Positions 1-8,859 of a DNA stretch of 55,381 bases are shown here, in pieces; the first letter of the stretch is position 1; every line of letters begins with the position of its first letter. Source of the DNA: an uncultured Alteromonadaceae bacterium (lineage in GTDB: Bacteria > Pseudomonadota > Gammaproteobacteria > Pseudomonadales > Halieaceae). Below the pieces are notes generated by a model. That model saw only the letters and a program-made list of their open reading frames with translations. It was not told the DNA's origin and searched no databases. Made by a program: the position numbers and the translations under genes. The DNA is taken from assembly GCA_913064725.1 (NCBI GenBank), contig CAJYAI010000011.1, positions 1 through 55,381 of the forward strand, written 5' to 3'.

Positions 1-440
1 TCTAAAGCCTCGGTAGCTGTTGGCAAACCAAGCTCGAGAAGATCACGGAGCAGAGCTCTGCCGAGTTTTAGACCAGACTCGATATCGAAAGAGTCATCTA
101 GCGCCGGGTCATTTATCAGTCCTTTCCATCCCGTAGTGGTCCGAGGCTTTTCGAAGTAAACGCGCATGACAATATAGAGCGTATCTGCCAATTCATCTGC
201 CAACGCTCTAAGTTTGGCTGCATACTCCAAAGCGGCAGTCCTATCGTGTATAGAGCACGGTCCGACTACGATCATGAGTCGATGATCTTTGCGATCAAGA
301 ATATCTCTTACAGTCTCACGTGATTCTCTAACGAAATGAAATGTATCTTCGCTGACATGCACACAAGATCGAAGTGCCTTTGGTGTCGTCAGCAACTCCT
401 GAGACGCTACATTAGTGTTGTGAATGTTGGAATTGATCAT
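1..440 (-). CDS. aroG: DAHP synthase, class I (partial, 5' part)
   Basis: 3-deoxy-7-phosphoheptulonate synthase, which condenses phosphoenolpyruvate and erythrose-4-phosphate as the first step of the shikimate pathway in the cytoplasm. Only the first 146 residues are present and the gene runs off the left edge. Reverse-strand translation gives the family signatures VVGPCSIHD near residues 58-66 and RVYFEKPRTTTGWKGL near 93-108, both typical of the E. coli AroF/AroG/AroH type. The start is the ATG at 440, read as MINSNIHN; no strong ribosome binding site precedes it. The gene is divergent from the nuclease-helicase pair to the right. Which paralogue it is (Tyr-, Phe- or Trp-sensitive) cannot be told from this fragment, so the symbol is indicative only. 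Confidence 0.93.
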   Translation of the reverse strand, partial: MINSNIHNTNVASQELLTTPKALRSCVHVSEDTFHFVRESRETVRDILDRKDHRLMIVVGPCSIHDRTAALEYAAKLRALADELADTLYIVMRVYFEKPRTTTGWKGLINDPALDDSFDIESGLKLGRALLRDLLELGLPTATEAL

Positions 441-548
441 GGTGAGTCAGTTGCGTTAACAAATAAGCCGCGAAGGATACTCTCATCGCCGAACGTAGTC
501 ATGACCATCACTCACAGTTTCTTTAATTTAATCAATCCGTGGCTTGCT

Positions 549-554
549 GTATAA
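549..554 (+). promoter_or_regulatory. candidate -10 box of the nuclease-helicase pair
   Basis: TATAAA lies 7 bp before the ATG at 562. With normal -10 to +1 spacing, transcription would start at or next to the start codon, so the mRNA could be leaderless. No good ribosome binding site is visible before 562, which fits. The -35 region (about 524-531) is AT-rich but not a clear match. I saw no LexA-type box here. Confidence 0.3.
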
Positions 555-561
555 ATCTAGT

Positions 562-3219
562 ATGTCAATTTCTGCTATCTCCCCCTTTCCTGATGAGGTG
601 TCCATACGTGAAGCGCTCGCCAAGGGCACGCTCATTCTTACTGCAACACAACGGCTCTCTAGGCACCTAACACAGACGATTGGGGTGCGGGACTTTAAGG
701 TTGGAAGAGTCCCCACCATCCTCCCTGTGGATGCCTGGCTAGTTCAAACTTGGCGTTCCTTAAGCGAAACACACAAGATGCCACAGCGTCTGCTTTCAGC
801 ATCGGAACGAGACACACTGTGGCGGCAGGTGATAGAAAGTGAGGTCACTGAAAATGCTGGGTTCAGCCTCGTTCAACCGGAGACGGCAGTCCAACTAGCT
901 GGGAGATGTCGCAGAGCAGTTAAGGATTATGTCGTACCCATGTCGTCTGATCGTGTGCGGTCATACTTTGAGTCGGAAGCAGATACCCGCTTCTTTCTTC
1001 AGTGGCTGACGAAGTTTGATATGCGACTCAAGGCAGAGGGGTGGGTTGTAGCGGAGGATTTAGCCGAAGACATTACCGCGCATAATCCAACGTGCAGCGA
1101 AGACAAGCAGCGCGACGTTTGGTTTCTCTCTGAGGAGCCACCTGTACCATCCCTCGAGAAGGTTCTGTTGGGCCAGTTTAAGCGAGTGCACTGGTTTCGT
1201 TCAGAAACGCTGACCTACCGACTGCCAACGCAGGCATTTGATTCTCGCGAGTCGGAGATACGTGGTGCGGCCCGATGGGGCAAAGAGCAACATGATGCAG
1301 GACTGGCAAGTGTCATCGTATTGTCTGACTACCAGCAGGATAGGGCTTTATTAGAGCATCACCTGCGCGCTGAATTTGGTGTTCAGGATCAAGTCTTTAC
1401 AGATTTACCTGTCAATTTCAGTCGAGGAATTGAGCTGAGTAAGGTCCCCATGTTTAGAGACCTATTGCTGTTTTGCCGCCTCGTGGCACAACCGTTGACT
1501 CGACAAGAGGTCACTGCCCTCATTAGGTCTCCATTTTTCTTCGTGAATGACGATGATCGGGCCGTGCGAGGTCCTGTTTTATCACGACTGTATGCATCCA
1601 AACGTGGGTCATTTGGTCTTAGTCAGGTGATTACGGCGTTATCTCAGGTAGCGCCTGGTTCGCCCCTGGAGCGGGCATTGAGCAGGGCGCGCGCCGATAG
1701 ATTGCATCACGTAAGGCTCTCAGCATCGGCATGGTGCGAACGACTCATTCCCTTACTGCAGGAAGCGAATTGGCCGTCAGCCTCGGGACTGGACTCGCTG
1801 GAATATCAGCAAGCTGATTTGATCGAGGCTGTGTTCGATGCCATCGAAATTAACCCGGTTGCTAAGGACGTCTTGTCGCTAGGTACATTCATAAGTGGGT
1901 TGAAAGTTGCGCTCGATTCTCAGCTATTTCAACCTAAGACTGACATATCTCAACTTCAAGTCATGTCTCTCGGAGATACGGTTGGCTTGAATTTTGAGAC
2001 GGTTAGGGTTGTCGGTGCAAGCGCTGAGCGATTCCCACGGAAAGCGGCGGGGCTTCCTCTCATTCCCTGGCGAATTTGCCATGAGTTTGAAATGCACGAG
2101 GTGATGGGGGACTGCCAGCGATTGGTGTCCTCGAGACTACTGATGCAATTGGCATCACTTGGATCGGTTGTTCTGTCATATCACCGAATCGCAGACGGCG
2201 CACATAACCTCCCGAGCGAGTTTTGTGATGTGCCCAGTAATGGCGTCGAATCAATAGCTTATAAGTTGGTAGAGGTCGATTCTGTCATGTCGCCGTTTGC
2301 TGATGAGCGTGGTCTCGAAACACAAGTGCCCACTGAGCAGTTGGGGGGTGTATCGCTATTGGAAAAACAAGCAATGTGCCCACTGAAAGCGCACCTCAGC
2401 CACCGTCTCGACCTGAGGGCTCTCGAGTCTGAGACGCAGGGACTTAGTGCTGGTGAGAGAGGTGGTTTATTACACAAGGCACTGCAGTGCTTCTTCACTG
2501 GGATGGGGAGCAGTGAGTTGATTAATAACATCAGTGGGGGGGCGATGGCCGCTCTGGCTGAGGAGGCCGCAACAATGGCCTTACAATCCTTACACAGCAC
2601 GGTACGTGATCGAGTCGGTTTGCCTTATCTCGAGGTTGAACACATGCGATTAGTGCGACTCCTCATAACGTGGATGGGTATCGAAAAGCAGCGCACGATT
2701 CCTTTTGTCATCGAATCGCTGGAGTCGACCTTTGATTGGACCTGTGGCGGACTCACGCTGTCCTTGACAGCTGATCGTGTTGATCAACTCCAGAATGGGC
2801 AGCAGGTCGTCATTGACTACAAGTCAGGAGGTAGTCACTCAGCCTCTGATTGGCACCAAAGTCCGCTGAAATCGCCTCAACTACCGTGTTATAGCCAACT
2901 TCTGAAGAATGTTGGAACAATTGGTATCGCTCGGGTGGGCGGTAGCGATCCAAACTACACACTTTTGGGAGGCGCCATTGGTCTCAGTGCGGCAGACACG
3001 CAAAGCGAAAAAGCAATGGCTACCGCGGGCGTCGCAGATTTATCCGAGCTAAAAGATCGTTGGGGGCAGGAACTCAGTGACCTGGTGAGAGGCTTTGTCG
3101 AGGGCGATGCGGTAGCAACCCCGTCAGCAAACGCCTGTCGGTATTGTGACTTTAAAATAATATGTCGCGCGCATCTTTCTGAGGCATCAGATGTTATTCA
3201 GGAGTCGGATGATGAGTGA
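562..3219 (+). CDS. AddB-like PD-(D/E)XK nuclease of a helicase-nuclease pair
   Basis: An 885-residue protein resembling AddB and the gammaproteobacterial family described as a probable DNA repair protein: a degenerate superfamily I helicase body with a C-terminal RecB-type nuclease. The N-terminus (GTLILTATQRLSRHL) sits where AddB has a P-loop but has no Walker A motif, so the helicase part is probably inactive. The nuclease domain has D738 (TADRVD) and D752-Y-K754 (IDYKSG). Cys606 (MCPLKAHL) plus C859-x2-C862-x5-C868 forms the four-cysteine iron-sulphur staple known from AddB and related nucleases. An upstream TTG at 544 is possible, but the ATG at 562 is preferred. The gene overlaps the next by 8 bp, so the products probably form a heterodimer that resects double-strand breaks. 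Function is inferred from family and pairing. Confidence 0.85.
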   Translation: MSISAISPFPDEVSIREALAKGTLILTATQRLSRHLTQTIGVRDFKVGRVPTILPVDAWLVQTWRSLSETHKMPQRLLSASERDTLWRQVIESEVTENAGFSLVQPETAVQLAGRCRRAVKDYVVPMSSDRVRSYFESEADTRFFLQWLTKFDMRLKAEGWVVAEDLAEDITAHNPTCSEDKQRDVWFLSEEPPVPSLEKVLLGQFKRVHWFRSETLTYRLPTQAFDSRESEIRGAARWGKEQHDAGLASVIVLSDYQQDRALLEHHLRAEFGVQDQVFTDLPVNFSRGIELSKVPMFRDLLLFCRLVAQPLTRQEVTALIRSPFFFVNDDDRAVRGPVLSRLYASKRGSFGLSQVITALSQVAPGSPLERALSRARADRLHHVRLSASAWCERLIPLLQEANWPSASGLDSLEYQQADLIEAVFDAIEINPVAKDVLSLGTFISGLKVALDSQLFQPKTDISQLQVMSLGDTVGLNFETVRVVGASAERFPRKAAGLPLIPWRICHEFEMHEVMGDCQRLVSSRLLMQLASLGSVVLSYHRIADGAHNLPSEFCDVPSNGVESIAYKLVEVDSVMSPFADERGLETQVPTEQLGGVSLLEKQAMCPLKAHLSHRLDLRALESETQGLSAGERGGLLHKALQCFFTGMGSSELINNISGGAMAALAEEAATMALQSLHSTVRDRVGLPYLEVEHMRLVRLLITWMGIEKQRTIPFVIESLESTFDWTCGGLTLSLTADRVDQLQNGQQVVIDYKSGGSHSASDWHQSPLKSPQLPCYSQLLKNVGTIGIARVGGSDPNYTLLGGAIGLSAADTQSEKAMATAGVADLSELKDRWGQELSDLVRGFVEGDAVATPSANACRYCDFKIICRAHLSEASDVIQESDDE

Positions 3220-6200
3220 CTCCCAAATCCGAGCCGAGGTTCTCGATACGACCCGTAGTTTTTGCGTCGTCGCACCAGCGGGCTCGGGTAAGACGAGTCT
3301 ACTAACGCAAAGAATTCTTGCGCTGTTAACAACTGTAGCGCGACCAGAAGAAGTCCTTGCTATAACGTTCACAAAAAAAGCTGCTTCTGAAATGCGCGCT
3401 CGAGTGATCGAGGCATTGGAGACGGCGGCCAGGGAGGAAGAGCCGACCTCAGAGCACCAAGTGATTACATATCGGCTTGCGCGCGCGGCTCTGACCCATG
3501 CAAGAAGACTGAACTGGAATTTGACTGCCGACAGCGTCAACGTGCGCACCATCGACGGCCTCTCTGCTTACCTCAATCGTGCGATGCCCATTCTCAGTGG
3601 CTTGGGCGGCGGTGCAACCGTCACTGACGATGTAGTCCCAATCTATCAGCAGGCAACAACCGATCTTTACCAACTCATAGGAGAGCCATCAGATCGGGGA
3701 GAGGCGCTTCGACAGTTATTACTGACAATGGATAACAACTGGCAACGGTGTTCAGAGCTATTGATCGAGTTATTGTCCCGTCGTGCAGATTGGCTCAACG
3801 AGTTAGGGCAGCACCGTAATCCTGAGGCGGCGAGTGAGCAGTTATCCGCCACTGTCCGCGCTGTTATTACCGAACGTCTGATTGATGCGCGTTCACAGAT
3901 GGATATTGGCTGGTTATCCGAGCTAGAAAGCCAAGCACAAGCGGCCCTGCAAAGACTTCGGGAGTATGTTCGCACCGAGCTGGTAGATGGTGAAAAGGTG
4001 CAATTTCCGTCACAGTCGCTGTGTATAACCTCAGAGTCGTCGTCGCTCGAGAGCTGGCAGTGGCTTGCTCGTTGGGTCTTAACAAGCGAGAAAACGCCTC
4101 GTAAACGACTGGATAAGAATGGCGGCTTTCAAGCAAAGGTCGATCAAACGGCGAAGCAAGAAGTCTTAGCTTTGCTTGGGAAGTTGGAAGAGCATCCTCA
4201 GTGGGTGGGGATGTTGACGGAAATCACTGCTTTGCCGCGCATAGACAGTGATGAGAGCGAATGGCAAGGCGTATTACATCTCTCACGTGTATTACCGACC
4301 CTTGCGGCACAACTACTGACGGTATTCAAAGCTCGCGGCGTAGTTGATCACACGCATATTGCTATGGCAGCTGAACTCGCTCTGGGCGAGGAAGAAAACC
4401 CCACCGACCTGTCACTTCGCTTGGATTACCAGCTTTCCCACATCTTGGTTGATGAGTTTCAGGATACATCTCAGGGACAATTTAGGCTGATAGAAAAGCT
4501 TTGTCGTGGCTGGCTAGAACATAACTCTGCCAATTTGGAGCTACAGCGAACTCTTTTTGTTGTGGGCGACGCGATGCAAAGCATCTATGGCTTTAGGTAT
4601 GCCGACGTTGGACTCTTTTTATCGGCCATGGACAAGGGTATCGCGGGAATTAGCTTAGTACCGCGCAGCTTGTCACGTAATTTTAGGTCTCATGCAGGTT
4701 TGATCGAGTGGGTAAATGACCACTTCAGCGCACTCGTTCCGGCACATGGAGACCCTCGATTAGGCGTGGTACCCATGACCCGCGCGGAGGCAACACAAGT
4801 TTGTCTAACCGATGAGTCGGTCCAAATCCACAATTTCCCAGACGACGCTGCATTGGAAGCAGAGTACGTATTCCAGCAGATCGCTTCTCTACTGACGGCC
4901 ACAACCACTGCCAAGATCGCCGTCCTATCGCGAACACGGTCGGGTCTCGAACCAATAAGTCTTCTGCTCAAACAAAACGGAGTCGATATCGTAGGTGCTG
5001 ATTTAACATCGTTTTCGCGACGGGCATCTGTCACTGATTTGGTATCACTCACCCGCTGGCTCGCCAACCCTGGAGACACGGTAGCGCTAGTAGCGCTTCT
5101 GCGCTCGCCGATGGTAGGCGTATCGCTGAGAGACCTGGGTATGCTAATGCCACTTTTAAAAGCCTACTCAATGACTTACATCTATAACCTCATAGATCAA
5201 TGTGAGTTGGCTATCTCTCAAGATGGTCGAGAGCGGGTGTCCTTCCTGTTGTCAGCCCTCATTTGGGCGGATCGCAAGCGCGACAGACTGAATCTTGTTA
5301 GCTGGGTTGAGGAGACTTGGAAGCGCTTGGGCGGAGATCGATTGATTGCGGGGGACGAGTGGACTGACGTTACGGCCTTTTTCCATCTGCTCAGAGATCA
5401 GGAGATAGCAGGTAATGGCTTAGTCATAGAACCTCTGACTACGTGGCTCGAAAAGCGTCACGCGACAATCGAGTCAGCTGATGCGCGCGTTGAGCTGATG
5501 ACACTTCACAAAAGCAAAGGACTCGAGTTCGATCATGTGTTTATTGTCGGTGCTGGGAAAGTCGGTCGTTCGAGTCAAAAGCCACTTCTTCGTTGGAATC
5601 GAGACCACGAAAGGGGACTGTTAATTGCAGCACGCCCTGACACTGAGACTAATGGATCGCTGTATAACTATCTCGGATTTGTCAATAAGAGCAAGGAAGA
5701 GCAGGAGCTGATAAGGCTTTACTATGTCGGCATTACGCGCGCTAAGACTTCCTGCACTTTGACTGCGACGCTATCGTCGGAGAACAGTTGGCCGCCCAAG
5801 GCATCGCAGGGATTCTGGTCCCGATTCTGCGGTGCTGCCAGTAGAGTCCATTACCATCCTAAGGACCAAGAGGAGACCACTGTTCCTCAGAGGCCCCTGG
5901 CAAAAGCTTACCGCCGAGTCGCCAAGGTGCCAGACCATGGCTTGAGTGGGGATGTTACTGAGTCGGTAGGAGCTGCGAAATTGCGGTTAAGCAATCTGAG
6001 CCAGCGCCGCTATGGTATTGCACTGCACAGGGGCTTAGAGCTGCTCTCACATTGTGATAACTTGCCTGCCGAATGCCCGCAGGAACTCATGGCAAGGCTT
6101 CGATTTCAACTCCTAGAGCTCTCGGCGCATACCATGTCAATCGAGGACGAGCTCGGTCGGCTTGAGGTCGATATAAATCGTGTATTAGCTGACTCAAATG

Positions 6201-6532
6201 GGCGCTGGCTCTTATCTTCTAAACATATCGATGCGCATGCCGAATTAGCGCTTTACCTACCGGCAGAGCGGCGACAGCTGATCATTGATCGTACGTTTGT
6301 TGACCCGATAACGCGTTGTCGCTGGGTCGTGGATTACAAGTCAAGTCAACCGGAGGAGGGGACGTCAATTGATCAGTTTGTTTGCGAGGAAGCAAGTAAA
6401 TATCGTGAGCAGCTTGAGCATTATCGTTCTGCGATGATTGACTTTGATGGTCATCAAGATATCACCACAAGCCATACCAAAATTGCGCTGTATTTCCCCT
6501 CTATTAACGTCTTTCACGAGGTGCTCGGCTAA
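3212..6532 (+). CDS. UvrD/AddA-like helicase-nuclease
   Basis: A superfamily I DNA helicase of 1106 residues with a C-terminal nuclease domain, the AddA-like partner of the preceding gene. Visible motifs in order: Walker A APAGSGKTS (K27), motif II VDEFQDTS (D414-E415), motif III GDAMQSIYGFRYAD, the TLHKSKGLEFDHVF motif, motif VI YYVGITRAK, then nuclease residues D1026 (IIDRTF) and D1041-Y-K1043 (VVDYKSS). The start is the second of two adjacent ATGs (3212), 7 bp after an AGGAG; the ATG at 3209 is almost as good. Translation is probably coupled to the upstream gene, whose stop lies inside this one. The pair likely does the RecBCD/AddAB job of unwinding and trimming broken ends. Whether recBCD also exists in this genome cannot be seen here. 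Confidence 0.9.
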   Translation: MSDSQIRAEVLDTTRSFCVVAPAGSGKTSLLTQRILALLTTVARPEEVLAITFTKKAASEMRARVIEALETAAREEEPTSEHQVITYRLARAALTHARRLNWNLTADSVNVRTIDGLSAYLNRAMPILSGLGGGATVTDDVVPIYQQATTDLYQLIGEPSDRGEALRQLLLTMDNNWQRCSELLIELLSRRADWLNELGQHRNPEAASEQLSATVRAVITERLIDARSQMDIGWLSELESQAQAALQRLREYVRTELVDGEKVQFPSQSLCITSESSSLESWQWLARWVLTSEKTPRKRLDKNGGFQAKVDQTAKQEVLALLGKLEEHPQWVGMLTEITALPRIDSDESEWQGVLHLSRVLPTLAAQLLTVFKARGVVDHTHIAMAAELALGEEENPTDLSLRLDYQLSHILVDEFQDTSQGQFRLIEKLCRGWLEHNSANLELQRTLFVVGDAMQSIYGFRYADVGLFLSAMDKGIAGISLVPRSLSRNFRSHAGLIEWVNDHFSALVPAHGDPRLGVVPMTRAEATQVCLTDESVQIHNFPDDAALEAEYVFQQIASLLTATTTAKIAVLSRTRSGLEPISLLLKQNGVDIVGADLTSFSRRASVTDLVSLTRWLANPGDTVALVALLRSPMVGVSLRDLGMLMPLLKAYSMTYIYNLIDQCELAISQDGRERVSFLLSALIWADRKRDRLNLVSWVEETWKRLGGDRLIAGDEWTDVTAFFHLLRDQEIAGNGLVIEPLTTWLEKRHATIESADARVELMTLHKSKGLEFDHVFIVGAGKVGRSSQKPLLRWNRDHERGLLIAARPDTETNGSLYNYLGFVNKSKEEQELIRLYYVGITRAKTSCTLTATLSSENSWPPKASQGFWSRFCGAASRVHYHPKDQEETTVPQRPLAKAYRRVAKVPDHGLSGDVTESVGAAKLRLSNLSQRRYGIALHRGLELLSHCDNLPAECPQELMARLRFQLLELSAHTMSIEDELGRLEVDINRVLADSNGRWLLSSKHIDAHAELALYLPAERRQLIIDRTFVDPITRCRWVVDYKSSQPEEGTSIDQFVCEEASKYREQLEHYRSAMIDFDGHQDITTSHTKIALYFPSINVFHEVLG

Positions 6533-6799
6533 TGTGAGAGTAAGCGCGACGGCCGGTTGCTTTGGAGTTTTACGGTGTAACTTCCCTATGAGCCAGTGTC
6601 TGGCAGTATCGCTGGGCAACGCGACTCTTTACCACTTTACAGGGGTTCAAAAGACGCGAGGGCGTCTTGTGTAACCGCGCGAGACGCTCTCTGCGTTTTT
6701 TGACGCGCAAGTTACATTGTCGAATGGCGGACAGTTAAGAAGCTCTGTCACTCACCTTGGTTCGCAAAGGTCCTTATCTAAACCGCGGTCGGCCTTCAA
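6533..6799. other. intergenic region with two hairpins
   Basis: A 267-bp gap between the convergent helicase and gloB genes with no convincing reading frame. It holds a clean hairpin at 6651-6668 (AAGACGC, four-base loop, GCGTCTT). It also has a weaker one at 6684-6696 (ACGC/GCGT) followed by six T, which is the best candidate for a Rho-independent terminator of the plus-strand gene. I see no tRNA and no known small RNA here. Confidence 0.5.
6651..6701 (+). terminator. candidate terminator of the nuclease-helicase pair
   Basis: Tandem hairpins: a 7-bp stem at 6651-6668, then a short stem at 6684-6696 running into T6 at 6696-6701. They lie 120-170 bp after the helicase stop. The second stem is only 4 bp, so termination efficiency is uncertain. 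Confidence 0.4.
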
Positions 6800-7561
6800 T
6801 TAACCTTGATCTTTCCAGGCTCTGACGGCACCAAAAACCGCCGCTGCCGAGTTGCCCTCATATCGATCGGTCACTTTTAGTTGTTCGATGATTATTGGGG
6901 AGTCCCATCTCAAAAATGGATTGATGGCCCTCTCTCTGCCAATAGTAGAGGGCACGGTTGGTTTGTTCTCAGCTCTACTTTCGGTGCATGCCTCAAAGTG
7001 GTTTTTTAAATCTTCGTTTGTTGGCTCTACTTTGAGTGCAAAATTTAAATTCGCCAGAGTGTATTCATGTGTGCAGTAAACCTCCGTAGCGGCGGGCAAT
7101 CGTCCCAGTTTTTCGAGCGAGGACTGCATCATCGAAAAAGTGCCTTCAAACACTCGCCCGCAACCACCCACAAACAGCGTATCACCGCAAAATAGCACCT
7201 CGGAGTCGCTGCAATAGTAAGCAATGTGATCGAGCGTATGTCCCGGGACTTCAAGAACTGAAAAGCGATATCCGAGGACCGAAACCAGTTTACCTTCGCT
7301 CATGGTTTCGTCGATTCCCTTTATTTTGGGATTATCGGGTCCAATCACACGACAGCCTGTTTCTCGCTTCAGCGTCTCGATGCCACCCGTGTGATCAAAA
7401 TGGTGGTGCGTAATGATAATCGTATCGAGCACCAGTTTCCGTGCTTCCAGTTCAGCGATGACGGGGGCTGCGTCACCGGGATCGACAACTGCAGCTTTAC
7501 CCTCAGTGCTAATCATCCAAATATAGTTATCAGCGAAGGCGGCGATGGGCTTGATATTCAT
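6800..7561 (-). CDS. gloB: hydroxyacylglutathione hydrolase (glyoxalase II)
   Basis: Hydrolyses S-D-lactoylglutathione to D-lactate and glutathione, the second step of methylglyoxal detoxification in the cytosol. The 253-residue metallo-beta-lactamase protein has the binuclear metal motif THHHFDH at 51-57, the GDTLFVGGCGR block, and CTHEYTLANL, which is characteristic of GloB. The C-terminus (DRYEGNSAAAVFGAVRAWK) also matches the glyoxalase II substrate-binding domain. The reading frame is open 60 codons further upstream, but family length and the typical N-terminus MNIKPIAAFADNYIW fix the start at 7561. The longer form would also overlap the divergent gene. It stands 57 bp from a yafS-like gene, followed by rnhA and dnaQ, as in E. 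coli. Confidence 0.95.
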   Translation of the reverse strand: MNIKPIAAFADNYIWMISTEGKAAVVDPGDAAPVIAELEARKLVLDTIIITHHHFDHTGGIETLKRETGCRVIGPDNPKIKGIDETMSEGKLVSVLGYRFSVLEVPGHTLDHIAYYCSDSEVLFCGDTLFVGGCGRVFEGTFSMMQSSLEKLGRLPAATEVYCTHEYTLANLNFALKVEPTNEDLKNHFEACTESRAENKPTVPSTIGRERAINPFLRWDSPIIIEQLKVTDRYEGNSAAAVFGAVRAWKDQG

Positions 7562-7618
7562 AAGGCGTCTCTGTGAAGGGGTATTTGCACTTAGCGTGAG
7601 AAACGATACTCTTGATGC

Positions 7619-8431
7619 ATGGGAAATCAAGTTAGAAAGCGTGGCCACTCCTCGACACGTAAACACCTCAATGCGTGGTATCAAAATACGCCAGTGGGTC
7701 GTCGGTTGAGGCAACAGGTTGTGGACGAGCTCGACACGCAATTGGAATGTCTATTTGGCTATCACACCCTATTTTTGGGCGTTCCACCGGAGATGTCGGT
7801 TAAAGAGGTGTCTCACTCACAAACAAAATTAGTTGCCAGTCTCGAAGGTGTTCACGTTGAGGGTGCTCAGAGCGTTGCCTGCAGCGACGAGTGGTTGCCT
7901 TTCGGAACGGAGTCCATCGATACGGTCGTTGTTTTCCACGGGCTAGAAACTGCATCGGAGCCTCACCAGGTGTTGAGAGAGATACATCGGATTCTTGTTC
8001 CCAATGGCAATCTGATTATCGTCGGTTTCAATCCGGAGAGTATTTTCGGGCTAGGGTGGCTTCTTGGTCGGTTTATCTATCCGGCTAAGTGGCGCGGCTT
8101 ACAATTAGAGCGCATACCAAAATTGATGGATTGGTTGTCACTGCTGAATTTTCAGGTTGATCGGCCAAAGCACAAATTAGTCGTAAGACCCATTGGCCGA
8201 GGTGCGTTGTTCCGTTCTATGGCTCGCCTCGACGACTGGCTTATCGACCATGGCGTGCCCATGGGTGGCGCCTACGTTGTGCACGCCAAGAAGCAGGTGG
8301 GTGCGGGTATCAAGGGCTTACAGCGTCGCCGTTCGCGACCCAGGCTCGTGGGTATGCCTGTTTCGCGCCCCGCGGTAGGTGCTGAAACGCATCGGCGCAA
8401 GAGTCTTGGCCCCACTAATGAAAACGGTTGA
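7619..8431 (+). CDS. yafS: YafS-like putative class I methyltransferase
   Basis: A 270-residue protein between gloB and rnhA, the position of yafS in E. coli. The fold is recognisable from the post-motif blocks: [21 protein letters not shown] (about 92-112) and the segment [22 protein letters not shown], which resembles the motif III region of UbiE/BioC-like SAM methyltransferases. The usual glycine-rich SAM loop is degenerate here (LFLGVPPE near residue 53), so catalytic activity should not be assumed. The C-terminal 45 residues are rich in Arg, Lys and Pro (RRRSRPRL) and probably disordered, suggesting contact with nucleic acid or acidic partners. The substrate is unknown in the family. The end overlaps rnhA by 14 bp. 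Confidence 0.75.
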   Translation: MGNQVRKRGHSSTRKHLNAWYQNTPVGRRLRQQVVDELDTQLECLFGYHTLFLGVPPEMSVKEVSHSQTKLVASLEGVHVEGAQSVACSDEWLPFGTESIDTVVVFHGLETASEPHQVLREIHRILVPNGNLIIVGFNPESIFGLGWLLGRFIYPAKWRGLQLERIPKLMDWLSLLNFQVDRPKHKLVVRPIGRGALFRSMARLDDWLIDHGVPMGGAYVVHAKKQVGAGIKGLQRRRSRPRLVGMPVSRPAVGAETHRRKSLGPTNENG

Positions 8432-8858
8432 GGTTTTTACCGACGGTGGCTGTCGCGGTAATCCGGGGCCGGGGGGCTGGGGCGCTGTTTTATTATTTGG
8501 TGAGCATGAAAGAGAGCTTAAGGGCAGCGAAGATGCGACGACCAATAATCGAATGGAACTACTAGCGGCTATCAGTGCCCTCGAGGCATTGAGCGAGTCC
8601 TGCCGGGTAGTGCTTACCACCGACTCGACCTATGTCAAAGACGGCATCACAAAATGGATTCGCAACTGGAAGGCCAATGGTTGGCGGACAGCTGCTAAAA
8701 AGCCGGTAAAGAACCAAGATTTGTGGCAAAAGCTTGATGCTGAATGCGCTCGTCATCAGGTTGAGTGGTGCTGGGTCAAGGGACATGCGGGACATCCGGG
8801 CAATGAGAGAGCAGATAGCTTGGCTAATACTGCGATGGATGAGTTAGAGAGGGGTTAG
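8418..8858 (+). CDS. rnhA: ribonuclease HI
   Basis: Endonuclease that cuts the RNA strand of RNA-DNA hybrids, removing primers and R-loops. At 146 residues it is the usual bacterial length. The four acidic catalytic residues are present: D9 (VFTDGGC), E47 (NNRMELLA), D69 (TTDSTY) and D133 (NERAD), with the assisting H123 in [10 protein letters not shown]. The basic handle region ([20 protein letters not shown]) is intact. The start is the ATG at 8418; the frame is open 13 codons further up, but the family begins at [10 protein letters not shown]. It overlaps the yafS-like gene by 14 bp and ends one base before dnaQ. The rnhA-dnaQ pair is collinear here, not divergent as in E. coli. Confidence 0.97.
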   Translation: MKTVEVFTDGGCRGNPGPGGWGAVLLFGEHERELKGSEDATTNNRMELLAAISALEALSESCRVVLTTDSTYVKDGITKWIRNWKANGWRTAAKKPVKNQDLWQKLDAECARHQVEWCWVKGHAGHPGNERADSLANTAMDELERG

Positions 8859-8859
8859 C

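Noticed and set aside
6590-6670. tRNA-like stretch (GCTGGGCAACGC ... GGGGTTCAA)
   Set aside because: A D-loop-like and a T-loop-like piece occur, but the acceptor, anticodon and T stems do not pair and no 3' CCA context follows.
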